The notes below the pieces were generated by a model. It did not search any database, was not told the origin of the DNA, and saw only the letters and a program-made list of their open reading frames with translations. Shown here one piece after another: positions 1 through 12,645 of a stretch of DNA of 64,000 nt (positions are counted from its first letter, which is position 1; every line of letters begins with the position of its first letter). Source of the stretch: Aurelia coerulea (lineage: Eukaryota > Cnidaria > Scyphozoa > Semaeostomeae > Ulmaridae); assembly GCA_039566865.1 (NCBI GenBank), contig CM076960.1, positions 9,398,001 to 9,462,000 of the forward strand, given 5' to 3'. Made by a program: the position numbers and the translations under genes.

Positions 1-1212
1 CTTGGAAACATTACTATAGACATTAGTTTTTTCTTTAGTCTCATTTTAGCTTTACTGCATAAACAAACATCGATTAATTAAATGGTTCTCTTCTCAAAGA
101 AAACAAAACATAAACACAAAAAGTGTGGATTGACGTACTGTAGAAGCTACAATTTATATTATAAAGAGTATTGCACTAGTCGTCCTTTAAAACTATAGCT
201 CTTCCAGTAACTTCTTTTATAGCACTATATTAGTTCTGCAGCAACCATTCTTGGAAACATTTCTATAGATATTATTTTTTTCTTTAGTCTCATTTAGCTT
301 CACTTGCTAAACAAAAATCGATTAATTAAATGTTTATTTTCACAAACAAAACAAAATATAAACACAAAAAGAGTGGGCTAACGTACTTTAGTAGCTACAA
401 TTTATATTATAAAGAGTATTGCATTCATCAACCTTTAAAACTAGAGTTCTGCCAGTAACTTCTTTTATAGCACTGTATTAGTGCTATAGCAACCATTCTT
501 GGAAACATTACTATAGACATTAGTTTTTACTTTAGTATCATTTTAGCTTTACTGCATAATCAAACATCGATTAATTAAGTATTTATTTTCTCAAAGAAAA
601 CAAAATATAAACACAAAGAGTGTGGATTAATGTACCATAGAAGCTACAATTTATATAATTAAGAGTATTGCACTAATCGTCCTTGAAAACTTAAGTTCTG
701 CCAGTAACTTCTTTTATAGCACTATATTACTTCTGTAGCAACCACTCTTGGAAACTTTACTATAGACATTAAGTCTTTCTTTAGTCTCATTTTAGCTTTA
801 CTGCATAATCAAACATCGATTAATTAAATGTATATTTTCTCAAAGAAAGCAAAATATAAACACAAAAAGTGTGGATTAACGTACTATCAGAGCTACAATT
901 TATATAATAAAGAGAATTGCATTCATCGTTCTTTAAAAATTTAGTTCTGCCAGTAACTTCTTTTATAGCACTTTATTAGTTCTGCAGCAACCATTCTTGG
1001 AAACCTTGCTATAGACATTAGTTTTTTCTTTAGTCTCATTTTAGCTTTACTGCATAAACAAACATCGATTAATTAAATGTTTATTTTCTCAAAGAAAACA
1101 AAATATAAACACAAAAAGTGTGGGTTAACGTACTTTAGTAGCTACAATTTATATTATAAAGAGTATTGCATTCATCATCCTATAAAACTAAAGTTCTGCC
1201 AGTAACTTCTTT

Positions 1213-1235
1213 TATAGCACTGTATTAGTGCTATA
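1213..1235. repeat. Longer-arm variant of the monomer hairpin (9 bp arms)
   Basis: In this subtype the sequence is TATAGCACT, loop GTATT, then AGTGCTATA, which gives 9-base perfect arms. It goes with replacement of CTGCAG by CTATAG just downstream, which also keeps a perfect 10-base palindrome (TGCTATAGCA). The same combination is seen in many other monomers, for example near 470, 1470, 21600 and 44200. It is the strongest short dyad I found in the window. Confidence 0.75.
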
Positions 1236-2679
1236 GCAACCATTCTTGGAAACATTACTATCGACATTAGTCTTTTCTTTAGTCTCATTTACTTTTACTG
1301 CATAAACAAACATTGATTAATTAAATGTTTATTTTCTCAAAGAAAACAAAATATAATAACAAAAAGTGTGGGTTAACGTACTTTAGTAGCTACAATTTAT
1401 ATTATAAAGAGTATTGCATTCATCGTCCAATAAAACTAAAGTTCTGCCAGTAACTTCTTTTATAGCACTGTATTAGTGCTATAACAACCATTCTTGGAAA
1501 CATTACTATCGACATTTGTCTTTTCTTTAGTCTCATTTAGCTTTAATGCATAAACAAACATTGATTAATTAAATGTTTATTTTCTCAAAGAAAACAAAAT
1601 ATAATAACAAAAAAGTGGGCTAACGCACTTTAGTAGCTACAATTTATATAATAAAGAGAATTGCACTCATCGTTCTTTAAAACTTTAGTTCTGCTAGTAA
1701 TTTCTTTTATTGCACTATATTAGTGCTGCAGCAACCATTCTAGGAAACATTACTATAGACATTAGTTTTTTCTTTAGTCTCATTTTAGCATTACTGCATT
1801 AACAAACATCGATTAATTAAATGCTTATTTTCTCAAAGAAAACAAAATATAAACACAAAAAGTGTGGGATAACGTACTTTAGTAGCTACAGTTAATATTA
1901 TAAAGAGTATTGCATTCATCGTCCTATAAAACTAAAGTTCTGCCAGTAACTTCTTTTATAGCACCGTATTAGTTCTGCAGCAACCATTCTTGGAAACATT
2001 GCTATAGATATTAGTTTTGTCTTTAGTCTCATTTAGCTTTACTGCAAAAACAAAAATCGATTAATTAAATGTTTATTTTCACAAAGAAAACAAAATATAA
2101 ACACAAAAAACAGTGGGCTAACGTACTTTAGTAGCTACAATTTATATAATAAAGAGAATTGCACTCATCGTTCTTTAAAACTTTAGTTCTGCCAGTAATT
2201 TCTTTTATAGCACTATATTAGTGCTGCAGCAACCATTCTAGGAAACATTACTATAGACATTAGTTTTTTCTTTAGTCTCATTTTAGCTTTACTGCATAAA
2301 CAAACATCAATTAATTAAATGTTTATTTTCTCAAAGAAAGCAAAATATAAACACAAAAAGTGTGGATTAACGTACTTTAGTAGCTACAATTAATATAATA
2401 AAGAGAATTGCATTCATCGTCCTATAAAACTAAATTTCTGCCAGTAACTTCTTTTTATAGCACTGTATTAATGCTATAGCAACCATTCTTGGAAACATTA
2501 CTATAGACATTAGTTTCTTCTTTAGTCTCGTTATAGCTTTACTGCATAAACAAACATGGATTAATTAAATGTTTATTTTCTCAAAGAAAGCAAAACATAA
2601 ACGCAAAAAGTGTGGATTAACGTACTATCAGAGCTACAATTTATCTTATAAAGATTATTGCACTAATAGTCCTTTAAAA

Positions 2680-4038
2680 CTATAGTTGTGCCAGTAACTT
2701 ATTTTATAGCACTATATTAGTTCTGCAGCAACCATTCTTGGAAACATTGCTATAGATATTAGTTTTTTCTTTAGTCTCATTTAGCTTTACTGCATAAACA
2801 AAAATCGATAAATTAAATGTTTATTTTCTCACAGAAAACAAAATATAATAACAAAAAAAGTGGGCTAACGCACTTTAGTAGCTACAATTTATATAATAAA
2901 GAGAATTGCACTAATAGTCCTTTAAAACTATAGTTCTGCCAGTAACTTCTTTTATAGCACCGTATTAGTGCTATAGCAACCATTCTTGGAAACATTGCTA
3001 CAGATGTTAGTTTTTTCTTTAGTCTCATTTAGCTTTACTGCATAAACAAACATCGATTAATTAAATGTTTATTTTCACAAAGAAAACAAAATATAAACAC
3101 AAAATACAGTGGGCTAACGAACTTTAGTAGCTACAATTTATATAATTAAGAGTATTGCACTAATCGTCCTTGAAAACTTAAGTTCTGCCAGTAACTTCTT
3201 TTATAGCACTATATTAGTTCTGTAGCAACCACTCTTGGAAACTTTACTATAGACATTCACTCTTTCTTTAGTCTCATTTTAGCTTTACTGCATAATCAAA
3301 CATCGATTATTTAAATGTTTATTTTCTCAAAGAAAGCAAAAAATAAACACAAAAAGTGTCGATTAACGTACTATCAGAGCTACAATTTATATAATGAAGA
3401 GAATTGCACTCATCTTTATTTAAAACTTTAGTTCTGCCAGTAATTTCTTTTATAGCACTATATTAGCGCTGCAGCAACCATTCTAGGAAACATTACTATA
3501 GACCTTAGTTTTTTCTTTAGTCTCATTTTAGCTTTACTGCATAAATTAACATCGATTAATTAAATGTTTATTTTCTCAGAGAAAGCAAAATATAAACACA
3601 AAAAGTGTGGATTAACGTACTTTAGTAGCCACAATTTATATTATAAAGAGAATTGCATTCATCGTCCTATAAAAGTAAAGTTCTGCCAGTAACTTCTTTT
3701 ATAGCACTGTATTAATGCTATAGCAACAATTCTTGGAAACATTACTATAGACATTAGTTTTTTCTTTAGTCTCGTTTTAGCTTTACTGCATAAACAAATA
3801 TCGATTAATTAAATGTTTATTTTCTCAAAGAAAGCAAAATATAAACACAAAAAGTGTGGATTAACGTACTATCAGAGCTACAATTTATATTATAAAGAGT
3901 ATTGCACTAATCGTCCTTTAAAACTATAGTTGTGCCAGTAACTTATTTTATAGCACTATATTAGTTCTGCAGCAACCATTCTTGGAAACATTGCTATAGA
4001 TATTAGTTTTGTCTTTAGTCTCATTTAGCTTTACTGCA
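2680..4038. repeat. Nested duplication A, left copy (partner 5156-6515)
   Basis: About 1.36 kb (5.5 monomers) matches 5156-6515 at an offset of 2476-2477 bp, equal to ten monomers. Shared rare variants are TCGATAAATTAAATG at 2805 and 5281, ACATTCACTCTTTC near 3254 and 5731, and GATTATTTAAATG in the next monomer. The match ends where this copy reads ACTGCATAATC and the partner reads ACTGCAAAAAC. The counterpart pair is also in large block copy 2, so the event predates the 24 kb duplication. Confidence 0.85.
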
Positions 4039-5155
4039 TAATCAAACATCGATTAATTAAATGTTTATTTTCTCAAAGAAAGCAAAATATAAACACAAAA
4101 AGTGTCGATTAACGTACTATCAGAGCTACAATTTATATAATAAAGAGAATTGCACTCTACGTTCTTTAAAACTTTATTTCTGCCTGTAATTTCTTTTATA
4201 GCACCATATTAGTGCTGCGGCAACCATTCTAGGAAACATTACTATAGACATTAGTTTTTTCTTTAGTCTCATTTTAGCTTTACTGCATAAACAAACATCG
4301 ATTTATTAAATGTTTATTTTCTCAAAGAAAACAAAATATAAACACAAAAAGTGTAGATTAACGTACTATCAGAGCTACAATTTATATTATAAAGAGTATT
4401 GCACTAATCGTCCTTTAAAACTATAGTTGTGCCAGTAACTTATTTTATAGTACTATAATAGTTCTGCAGCAACCATTCTTGGAAACATTGCTATAGATAT
4501 TAGTTTTTTCTTTAGTCTCATTTAGCTTTACTGCATAAACAAAAATCGATTAATTAAATGTTTATTTTCACAAAGAAAACAAAATATACAGTGGGCTAAC
4601 GTACTTTAGTAGCTACAATTTACATAATTAAGAGTATTGCACTAATCGTCCTTGAAAACTTAAGTTCTGCCAGTAACTTCTTTTATAGCACTATATTAGT
4701 TCTGCAGCAACCATTCTTGGAAACATTGCTATAGATATTAGTTTTTTCTTTAGTCTCATTTAGCTTTACTGCATAAACAAAAATCGATTAATTAAATGTT
4801 TATTTTCACAAAGAAAACAAAATATAAACACAAAAAGAGTGGGCTAACGTACTTTAGTAGCTACAATTTATATAATAAAGAGAATTGCACTCATCTTTCT
4901 TTAAAACTTTAGTTCTGCCAGTAATTTCTTTTATAGCACTATATTAGTGCTGCAGCAACCATTCTAGGAAACATTACTATAGACATTAGTTTTTTCTTTA
5001 GTCTCATTTTAGCTTTACTGCATAAACAAACATCGATTAATTAAATGTTTATTTTCTCAAAGAAAGCAAAATATAAACACAAAAAGTGTGGATTAACGTA
5101 CTTTAGTAGCTACAATTAATATAATAAAGAGAATTGCATTCATCGTCCTATAAAA

Positions 5156-6515
5156 CTATAGTTGTGCCAGTAACTTATTTTATAGCACTATATTAGTTCT
5201 GCAGCAACCATTCTTGGAAACATTGCTATAGATATTAGTTTTTTCTTTAGTCTCATTTAGCTTTACTGCATAAACAAAAATCGATAAATTAAATGTTTAT
5301 TTTCTCACAGAAAACAAAATATAATAACAAAAAAAGTGGGCTAACGCACTTTAGTAGCTACAATTTATATAATAAAGAGAATTGCACTAATAGTCCTTTA
5401 AAACTATAGTTCTGCCAGTAACTTCTTTTATAGCAACGTATTAGTGCTATAGCAACCATTCTTGGAAACATTGCTACAGATGTTAGTTTTTTCTTTAGTC
5501 TCATTTTGCTTTACTGCATAAACAAACATCGATTAATTAAATGTTTATTTTCACAAAGAAAACAAAATATAAACACAAAATACAGTGGGCTTAACGAACT
5601 TTAGTAGCTACAATTTATATAATTAAGAGTATTGCACTAATCGTCCTTGAAAACTTAAGTTCTGCCAGTAACTTCTTTTATAGCACTATATTAGTTCTGT
5701 AGCAACCACTCTTGGAAACTTTACTATAGACATTCACTCTTTCTTTAGTCTCATTTTAGCTTTACTGCATAATCAAACATCGATTATTTAAATGTTTATT
5801 TTCTCAAAGAAAGCAAAAAATAAACACAAAAAGTGTCGATTAACGTACTATCAGAGCTACAATTTATATAATGAAGAGAATTGCACTCATCTTTATTTAA
5901 AACTTTAGTTCTGCCAGTAATTTCTTTTATAGCACTATATTAGCGCTGCAGCAACCATTCTAGGAAACATTACTATAGACCTTAGTTTTTTCTTTAGTCT
6001 CATTTTAGCTTTACTGCATAAATAAACATCGATTAATTAAATGTTTATTTTCTCAGAGAAAGCAAAATATAAACACAAAAAGTGTGGATTAACGTACTTT
6101 AGTAGCTACAATTTATATTATAAAGAGAATTGCATTCATCGTCCTATAAAAGTAAAGTTCTGCCAGTAACTTCTTTTATAGCACTGTATTAATGCTATAG
6201 CAACAATTCTTGGAAACATTACTATAGACATTAGTTTTTTCTTTAGTCTCGTTTTAGCTTTACTGCATAAACAAATATCGATTAATTAAATGTTTATTTT
6301 CTCAAAGAAAGCAAAATATAAACACAAAAAGTGTGGATTAACGTACTATCAGAGCTACAATTTATATTATAAAGAGTATTGCACTAATCGTCCTTTAAAA
6401 CTATAGTTGTGCCAGTAACTTATTTTATAGCACTATATTAGTTCTGCAGCAACCATTCTTGGAAACATTGCTATAGATATTAGTTTTGTCTTTAGTCTCA
6501 TTTAGCTTTACTGCA
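5156..6515. repeat. Nested duplication A, right copy (partner 2680-4038)
   Basis: This is the second copy of the 5.5-monomer segment at 2680-4038. The two share linked variants over their full length with few substitutions, for example GCACCGTATT at left against GCAACGTATT here. The left boundary falls inside a monomer, at ACTATAGTTGTGCC. Exchange between non-equivalent monomers in register would explain this. Confidence 0.85.
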
Positions 6516-8888
6516 AAAACAAAAATCGATTAATTAAATGTTTATTTTCACAAAGAAAACAAAATATAAACACAAAAAACAGTGGGCTAACGTACTTTAG
6601 TAGCTACAATTTATATAATAAAGAGAATTGCACTCATCGTTCTTTAAAACTTTAGTTCTGCCAGTAATTTCTTTTATAGCACTATATTAGTGCTGCAGCA
6701 ACCATTCTAGGAAACATTACTATAGACATTAGTTTTTCTATAGTCTCATTTTTGCTTTACTGCATAAACAAACATCGATTTATTAAATGTTAATTTTCTC
6801 AAAGAAAACAAAATATAAACACAAAAAGTGTGGATTAACGTGCTGTAGAAGCTACAATTTATACTTTAAAGAGTATTGCACTAATCGTCCAATTAAACTA
6901 TAGTTGTGCCAGTAACTTATTTTATAGCACTATATTAGTTCTGCAGCAACCATTCTTGGAAACATTGCTATAGATATTAGTTTTTTCTTTAGTCTCATTT
7001 AGCTTTACTGCATAAACAAAAATCGATTAATTAAATTTTTATTTTCACAAAGAAAACAAAATATAAACACAAAAAACAGTGGGCTAACGTACTTTAGTAG
7101 CTACAATTTATATAATAAAGAGAATTGCACTCTACGTTCTTTAAAACTTTAGTTCTGCCTGTAATTTCTTTTATAGCACCATATTAGTGCTGCGGCAACC
7201 ATTCTAGGAAACATTACTATAGACATTAGTTTTTTCTTTAGTCTCATTTTAGCTTTACTGCATAAACAAACATCGATTTATTAAATGTTTATTTTCTCAA
7301 AGAAAACAAAATATAAACACAAAAAGTGTGGATTAACGTACTATCAGAGCTACAATTTATATTATAAAGAGTATTGCACTAATCGTCCTTTAAAACTATA
7401 CTTGTGCCAGTAACTTATTTTATAGTACTATAATAGTTCTGCAGCAACCATTCTTGGAAACATTGCTATAGATATTAGTTTTTTCTTTAGTCTCATTTAG
7501 CTTTACTGCATAAACAAAAATCGATTAATTAAATGTTTATTTTCACAAAGAAAACAAAATATAAACACAAAAAACAGTGGGCTAACGTACTTTAGTAGCT
7601 ACAATTTATATAATAAAGAGAATTGCACTCATCGTTCTTGAAAACTTAAGTTCTGCCAGTAACTTCTTTTATAGCACTATATTAGTTCTGTAGCAACCAC
7701 TCTTGGAAACTTTACTATAGACATTAACTCTTTCTTTAGTCTCATTTTAGCTTTACTGCATAATCAAACATCGATTAATTAAATGTTTATTTTCACAAAG
7801 AAAACAAAATATACAGTGGGCTAACGTACTTTAGTAGCTACAATTTACATAATTAAGAGTATTGCACTAATCGTCCTTGAAAACTTAAGTTCTGCCAGTA
7901 ACTTCTTTTATAGCACTATATTAGTTCTGTAGCAACCACTCTTGGAAACTTTACTATAGACATTAACTCTTTCTTTAGTCTCATTTTAGCTTTACTGCAT
8001 AATCAAACATCGATTAATTAAATGTTTATTTTCTCAAAGAAAGCAAAATATAAACACAAAAAGTGTCGATTAACGTACTATCAGAGCTACAATTTATATA
8101 ATAAAGAGAATTGCACTCATCTTTCTTAAAAACTTTAGTTCTGCCAGTAATTTCTTTTATAGCACTATATTAGCGCTGCAGCAACCATTCTAGGAAACAT
8201 TACTATAGACCTTAGTTTTTTCTTTAGTCTCATTTTAGCTTTACTGCATAAATAAACATCGATTAATTAAATGTTTATTTTCTCAAAGAAAACAAAATAT
8301 AAACACAAAAAGATGGGTTAACGTACTTTAGTAGCTACAATTAATATTATAAAGAGTATTGCATTCATCGTCTTATAAAACTAAAGTTCTGCCAGTAACT
8401 TCTTTTATAGCACGGTATTAGTGCTATAGCAACCATTCTTGGAAACATTATCATGGACATTAGTTTTTTCTTTAGTCTCGTTGTAGCTTTACTGCATAAA
8501 CAAACATCGATTAATTAAATGTTTATTTTCTCAAAGAAAGCAAAATATAAACACAAAAAGTGTGGATTAACGTACTATCAGAGCTACAATTTGTATTATA
8601 AAGAGTATTGCACTAATCGTCCTTTAAAACTATAGCTGTGCCAGTAACTTATTTTATAGCACTATATTAGTTCTGCAGCAACCATTCTTGGAAACATTGC
8701 TATAGATATTAGTTTTTTCTTTAGTCTCATTTAGCTTTACTGCATAAACAAAAATCGATTAATTAAATGTTTATTTTCACAAAGAAAACAAAATATAAAC
8801 ACAAAAAACAGTGAGCTAACGTACTTTAGTAGCTACAATTTATATAATAAAGAGAATTGCACTCATCGTTCTTTAAAATTATAGTTGT

Positions 8889-9646
8889 GCCAGTAACTTA
8901 TTTTATAGCACTATATTAGTTCTGCAGCAACCATTCTTGGAAACATTGCTATAGATATTAGTTTTTTCTTTAGTCTCATTTAGCTTTACTGCATAAACAA
9001 AAATCGATTTATTAAATGTTTATTTTCACAAAGAAAACAAAATATAAACGGAAAAAACAGTGGGCTAACGTACTTTAGTAGCTACAATTTATATAATAAA
9101 GAGAATTGCACTAATCGTCCTTGAAAACTTAAGTTCTGCCAGTAACTTCTTTTATAGCACTATATTAGTTCTGTAGCAACCACTCTTTGAAACTTTACTA
9201 TAGACATTAGCTCTTTCTTTAGTCTCATTTTAGCTTTACTGCATAATCAAACATCGATTAATTAAATGTTTATTTTCTCAAAGAAAACAAAATATAAACA
9301 CAAAATGTGTGGATTAACGTACCAAAGAAGCTACAATTTATATAATTAAGAGTATTGCACTGATCGTCCTTGAAAACTTAAGTTCTGCCAGTAACTTCTT
9401 TTATAGCACTATATTAGTTCTGTAGCAACCACTCTTGGAAACTTTACTATAGACATTAGCTCTTTCTTTAGTCTCATTTTAGCTTTACTGCATAATCAAA
9501 CATCGATTAATTAAATGTTTATTTTCTCAAAGAAAGCAAAATATAAACACAAAAAGTGTGGATTAACGTACTATCAGAGCTACAATTTATATTATAACGA
9601 GAATTGCATTCATCGTTCTTTAAAAATTTAGTTCTGCCAGTAACTT
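8889..9646. repeat. Nested duplication B, left copy (partner 10880-11637)
   Basis: About 0.76 kb (three monomers) matches 10880-11637 at an offset of 1991 bp, equal to eight monomers. The marker is ATAAACGGAAAAAACAG at about 9045 and 11036, followed by a monomer with CACAAAATGTGTGG and one with TATAACGAGAATTGC. The matching pair also occurs in large block copy 2 (GGAAAAAACAG near 33382 and 35373). Confidence 0.8.
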
Positions 9647-10879
9647 ATTTTATAGCACTATATTAGTTCTGCAGCAACCATTCTAGGAAACATTACTATA
9701 GACATTAGTTTTTTCTTTAGTCTCGTTTAAGCTTAACTGCATAAACAAACATCGATTTATTAAATGTTTATTTTCTCAAAGAAAACAAAATATAAACACA
9801 AAAAGTGTGGATTAACGTACTGTAGAAGCTACAATTTATACTATAAAAAGTATTGCACTAATCGTCCTTGAAAACTTAAGTTCTGCCAGTAACTTCTTTT
9901 ATAGCACTATATTAGTTCTGTAGCAACCATTCTTTGAAACTTTACTATAGACATTAGCTCTTTCTTTAGTCTCATTTTAGCTTTACTGCATAATCAGATA
10001 CTGATTAATTAAATGTTTATTTTCTCAAAGAAAACAAAATATAAACACAAAAAGTGTGGATTAACGTACTCTCAGAGCTACAATTTATATTATAAAGAGT
10101 ATTGCACTAATCGTCCTTTAAAATTATAGTTGTGCCAGTAACTTATTTTATAGCACTATATTAGTTCTGCAGCAACCATTCTTGGAAACATTGCTATAGA
10201 TATTAGTTTTTTCTTTAGTCTCATTTAGCTTTACTGCATAAACAAAAATCGATAAATTAAATGTTTTTTTTCTCAAAGAAAACAAAATATAAACACAAAA
10301 TGTGTGGATTAACGTACCAAAGAAGCTACAATTTATATAATTAAGAGTATTGCACTAATCGTCCTTGAAAACTTAAGTTCTGCCAGTAACTTATTTTATA
10401 GCACTATATTAGTTCTGCAGCAACCATTCTTGGAAACATTGCTATAGATATTAGTTTTTTCTTTAGTCTCATTTAGCTTTACTGCATAAACAAAAATCAA
10501 TTTATTAAATGTTTATTTTCACAAAGAAAACAAAATATAAACACAAAAAACAGTGGGCTAACGTACTTTAGTAGCTACAATTTATATAATAAAGAGAATT
10601 GCACTCATCGTTCTTTAAAACTTTAGTTCTGCCAGTAATTTCTTTTATAGCACTATATTAGTGCTGCAGCAACCATTCTAGGAAACATTACTATAGACAT
10701 TAGTTTTTTCTTTAGTCTCATTTTAGTTTTACTGCATAATCAAACATCGATTTATTAAATGTTTATTTTCTCAAAGAAAACAAAATATAAACACAAAATG
10801 TGTGGATTAACGTACCATAGAAGCTACAATTTATATAATTAAGAGTATTGCACTAATCGTCCTTGAAAACTTAAGTTCT

Positions 10880-11637
10880 GCCAGTAACTTATTTTATAGC
10901 ACTATATTAGTTCTGCAGCAACCATTCTTGGAAACATTGCTATAGATATTAGTTTTTTCTTTAGTCTCATTTAGCTTTACTGCATAAACAAAAATCGATT
11001 TATTAAATGTTTATTTTCACAAAGAAAACAAAATATAAACGGAAAAAACAGTGGGCTAACGTACTTTAGTAGCTACAATTTATATAATAAAGAGAATTGC
11101 ACTAATCGTCCTTGAAAACTTAAGTTCTGCCAGTAACTTCTTTTATAGCACTATATTAGTTCTGTAGCAACCACTCTTGGAAACTTTACTATAGACATTA
11201 GCTCTTTCTTTAGTCTCATTTTAGCTTTACTGCATAATCAAACATCGATTAATTAAATGTTTATTTTCTCAAAGAAAACAAAATATAAACACAAAATGTG
11301 TGGATTAACGTACCATAGAAGCTACAATTTATATAATTAAGAGTATTGCACTAATCGTCCTTGAAAACTTAAGTTCTGCCAGTAACTTCTTTTATAGCAC
11401 TATATTAGTTCTGTAGCAACCACTCTTGGAAACTTTACTATAGACATTAGCTCTTTCTTTAGTCTCATTTTAGCTTTACTGCATAATCAAACATCGATTA
11501 ATTAAATGTTTATTTTCTCAAAGAAAGCAAAATATAAACACAAAAAGTGTGGATTAACGTACTATCAGAGCTACAATTTATATTATAACGAGAATTGCAT
11601 TCATCGTTCTTTAAAAATTTAGTTCTGCCAGTAACTT
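10880..11637. repeat. Nested duplication B, right copy (partner 8889-9646)
   Basis: This is the second copy of the three-monomer segment at 8889-9646. It is followed by an extra monomer carrying TATAACGAGAATTGC, so that subtype is tandemly repeated here (about 11586 and 11834) but single on the left. That suggests one further monomer duplication after the segment copy. Confidence 0.8.
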
Positions 11638-12189
11638 CTTTTATAGCACTATATTAGTTCTGTAGCAACCACTCTTGGAAACTTTACTATAGACATTAGC
11701 TCTTTCTTTAGTCTCATTTTAGCTTTACTGCATAATCAAACATCGATTAATTAAATGTTTATTTTCTCAAAGAAAGCAAAATATAAACACAAAAAGTGTG
11801 GATTAACGTACTATCAAAGCTACAATTTATATTATAACGAGAATTGCATTCATCGTTCTTTAAAAATTTAGTTCTGCCAGTAACTTATTTTATAGCACTA
11901 TATTAGTTCTGCAGCAACCATTCTAGGAAACATTACTATAGACATTAGTTTTTTCTTTAGTCTCATTTTAGCTTTACTGCATAAACAAACATCGATTTAT
12001 TAAATGTTTATTTTCTCAAAGAAAACAAAATATAAACACAAAAAGTGTGGATTAACGTACTGTAGAAGCTACAATTTATACTATAAAGAGTATTGCACTA
12101 ATCGTCCTTGAAAACTTAAGTTCTGCCAGTAACTTCTTTTATAGCACTATATTAGTTCTGTAGCAACCACTCTTGGAAACTTTACTATA

Positions 12190-12645
12190 GACATTAGCTC
12201 TTTCTTTAGTCTTATTTTAGCTTTACTGCATAAACAAATACTGATTAATTAAATGTTTATTTTCTCAAAGAAAACAAAATATAAACACAAAAAGTGTGGA
12301 TTAACGTACTATCAGAGCTACAATTTATATTATAAAGAGTATTGCACTAATCGTCCTTTAAAACTATAGTTGTGCCAGTAACTTATTTTATAGCACTATA
12401 TTAGTTCTGCAGCAACCATTCTTGGAAACATTGCTATAGATATTAGTTTTTTCTTTAGTCTCATTTAGCTTTACTGCATAAACTTAAATCGATTAATTAA
12501 ATATTTATTTTCTCAGAGAAAGCAAAATATAAACACAAAAAGTGTGGATTAACGTACTTTAGTAGCTACAATTTATATTATAAAGAGAATTGCATTCATC
12601 GTCCTATAAAAATAAAGTTCTGCCAGTAACTTCTTTTATAGCACT
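12190..12645. repeat. Nested duplication C, left copy (partner 16421-16876)
   Basis: About 0.46 kb (nearly two monomers) matches 16421-16876 at an offset of 4231 bp, equal to seventeen monomers. Rare linked variants are CAAATACTGATTAATT, then ACTTAAATCGATTAATT with AAATATTTATTTTCTCAGAG, then CTATAAAAATAAAG. The copies separate after GCACTGTATTA, where this one reads GTTCTGTAGC and the other ATGCTATAGC. Confidence 0.8.
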
